Assembly: GCA_018672475.1 (NCBI GenBank)
Contig: JABHFS010000110.1
Coordinates: 1 to 64,000, forward strand
Source: Gemmatimonadota bacterium
Lineage (GTDB): Bacteria > Latescibacterota > UBA2968 > UBA8231
Length of the DNA stretch: 64,000 bases
Direction: 5' to 3'
This document shows positions 61,358-64,000 of this stretch, one piece after another. Both the position numbers and the translations under genes were made by a program. Every line of letters starts with the position of its first letter. Position 1 is the first letter of the stretch. Under the pieces are notes generated by a model, which had not been told where the DNA came from, ran no database searches, and saw nothing but the letters and a program-made list of their open reading frames with translations.

Positions 61358-62020
61358 ATGACGTCATTCACGCGCTACGCCACCTGCGCCCTACTCTTAG
61401 GCCTCTGCGCCTGCGCCAACCCCTTCGCTCCCGAAAAACACACGCCCGACGGCGGCACCGAACTGCCGCCCGCGCTCGAAGCCACTACACCCGAGATCCT
61501 GCTCGACAACCTCGCCCGCGCCATGCGCGACCGCGACAAAGACCTCTACGAAACCCTGCTCGACCAGAATTACTGGTTCACCGAAACCGACTGCCTCGGC
61601 GATCTGGTCTTGGCCAATGGCTTCGAAGAAGAGTTGGAGATCATGGGCGGCAGCCGCGACGGTTCGCAGGCGGGCATTTTCGACATCTTCCGCACCTTCG
61701 AATACGACTTCGAGCTAATCCGCCGCTCGCAGGAACTCGGCCCCGAATTTCCCAAACGAGACGAAAACGACCCCGACGGCCATCCCGACGAGGACTGGGA
61801 CGTTTTCCGCGGCCGGGTCGAAATGCTGCTGCTCGACGAAAACGGCGACGGGTTTCGCGTCGACCAAATCATGACCTACAAACTGCGCCTCGATGAAGAG
61901 GCCCTGTGGAAGATCACCCGTTGGATCGACGATCCGCTCAGCGGCGACTGTGGCGGCGCCGGCAAACGCCCGGTTGGCGTGCATAGTTGGACCGCACTGA
62001 AACAACAGACCGCACCCTAA
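61358..62020 (+). CDS. Lipoprotein (NTF2-like family)
   Basis: 220 aa with lipobox 'LLGLCAC' then 'ANPFAPEKHTPDGGTELPP'. The core 'TPEILLDNLARAMRDRDKDLYETLLDQNYWFTETDCLGDLV' and 'FRGRVEMLLLDENGDGFRVDQIMTYKLRLDEEALWKITRWIDDP' resembles NTF2-like folds and the 60227 lipoprotein. Ribosome site ACGGAG. It is separated from the next gene by only 4 bp. No reaction can be assigned; its place beside a deacetylase suggests an envelope role. Confidence 0.75.
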   Translation: MTSFTRYATCALLLGLCACANPFAPEKHTPDGGTELPPALEATTPEILLDNLARAMRDRDKDLYETLLDQNYWFTETDCLGDLVLANGFEEELEIMGGSRDGSQAGIFDIFRTFEYDFELIRRSQELGPEFPKRDENDPDGHPDEDWDVFRGRVEMLLLDENGDGFRVDQIMTYKLRLDEEALWKITRWIDDPLSGDCGGAGKRPVGVHSWTALKQQTAP

Positions 62021-62024
62021 GCAT

Positions 62025-64000
<1,976 letters not shown>

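Overview
The window is 64 kb of GC-rich DNA, densely packed with genes, from a Gram-negative bacterium. Several features suggest the FCB superphylum and, by inference only, something like Latescibacterota. SecA is about 1,094 aa, with Bacteroidetes/Chlorobi-style insertions. The primary-type sigma factor is short and lacks region 1.1. Two PorV/PorQ-type outer-membrane barrels are present, along with large secreted proteins ending in FlgD-like Ig domains. There are many lipoproteins. A phytanoyl-CoA dioxygenase family protein sits beside TIM-barrel sugar epimerases. No phage, insertion sequence or CRISPR array is visible.

Layout. 0-4.4 kb is a partly decayed patch: the 3' end of a GT2 glycosyltransferase, a multiply frameshifted GT39 mannosyltransferase/TPR remnant, a frameshifted UbiD-type decarboxylase and an intact amidase. 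A tRNA-Glu with a clear promoter and terminator follows. 5-12.5 kb holds a BFN-domain lipoprotein and a run of PhyH dioxygenase, epimerase, transglutaminase-like protein, epimerase and flippase. 12.6-14.2 kb is pdxS-pdxT (PLP synthesis). 14.3-17.8 kb (minus strand) is an envelope block: COG3014 lipoprotein, unknown secreted protein, LpoB-like lipoprotein, small OM barrel. 18-26 kb has a cyclophilin-like protein, an oxidoreductase, an SpoU methylase, a ClC protein, a TPR protein, a flavoprotein disulfide reductase and myo-inositol-phosphate synthase. 26.5-31.6 kb (minus) has a 787-aa secreted FlgD-Ig protein, dusB with a DUF309 gene, and a 5-formyl-THF cyclo-ligase with a NIPSNAP gene.

31.7-35.9 kb is a conserved envelope run (uppS, cdsA, rseP, queG), followed by an isochorismatase-like hydrolase. 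36.8-39.6 kb (minus) is an ExeA-like ATPase, an HD-GYP protein and ftsY. 39.8-49.7 kb is one long co-directional block: a small secreted protein, ribD, ribE, ribBA, ribH, nusB, a phosphoesterase, secA and a processive GT2 synthase. 50-54.8 kb has a lipoprotein, purC, two small unknown ORFs coupled to rhaB, and a sigma factor. 54.9-61 kb has a PHP phosphoesterase and then a coupled five-gene cell-surface cassette: FlgD-Ig propeller, two PorV-like barrels, a membrane site-2 protease and a lipoprotein. The window ends with a second lipoprotein, a divergent polysaccharide deacetylase and tgt, which runs off the edge.

The most interesting items are the five-gene surface cassette, the envelope block at 14-18 kb, the two small ORFs before rhaB, a ClC protein without its gating glutamate, a RibBA with a rebuilt DHBP-synthase active-site loop, a probably leaderless cyclo-ligase transcript, and the frequent stop/start overlaps (NTGA or TAATG), several of them using TTG or GTG starts.
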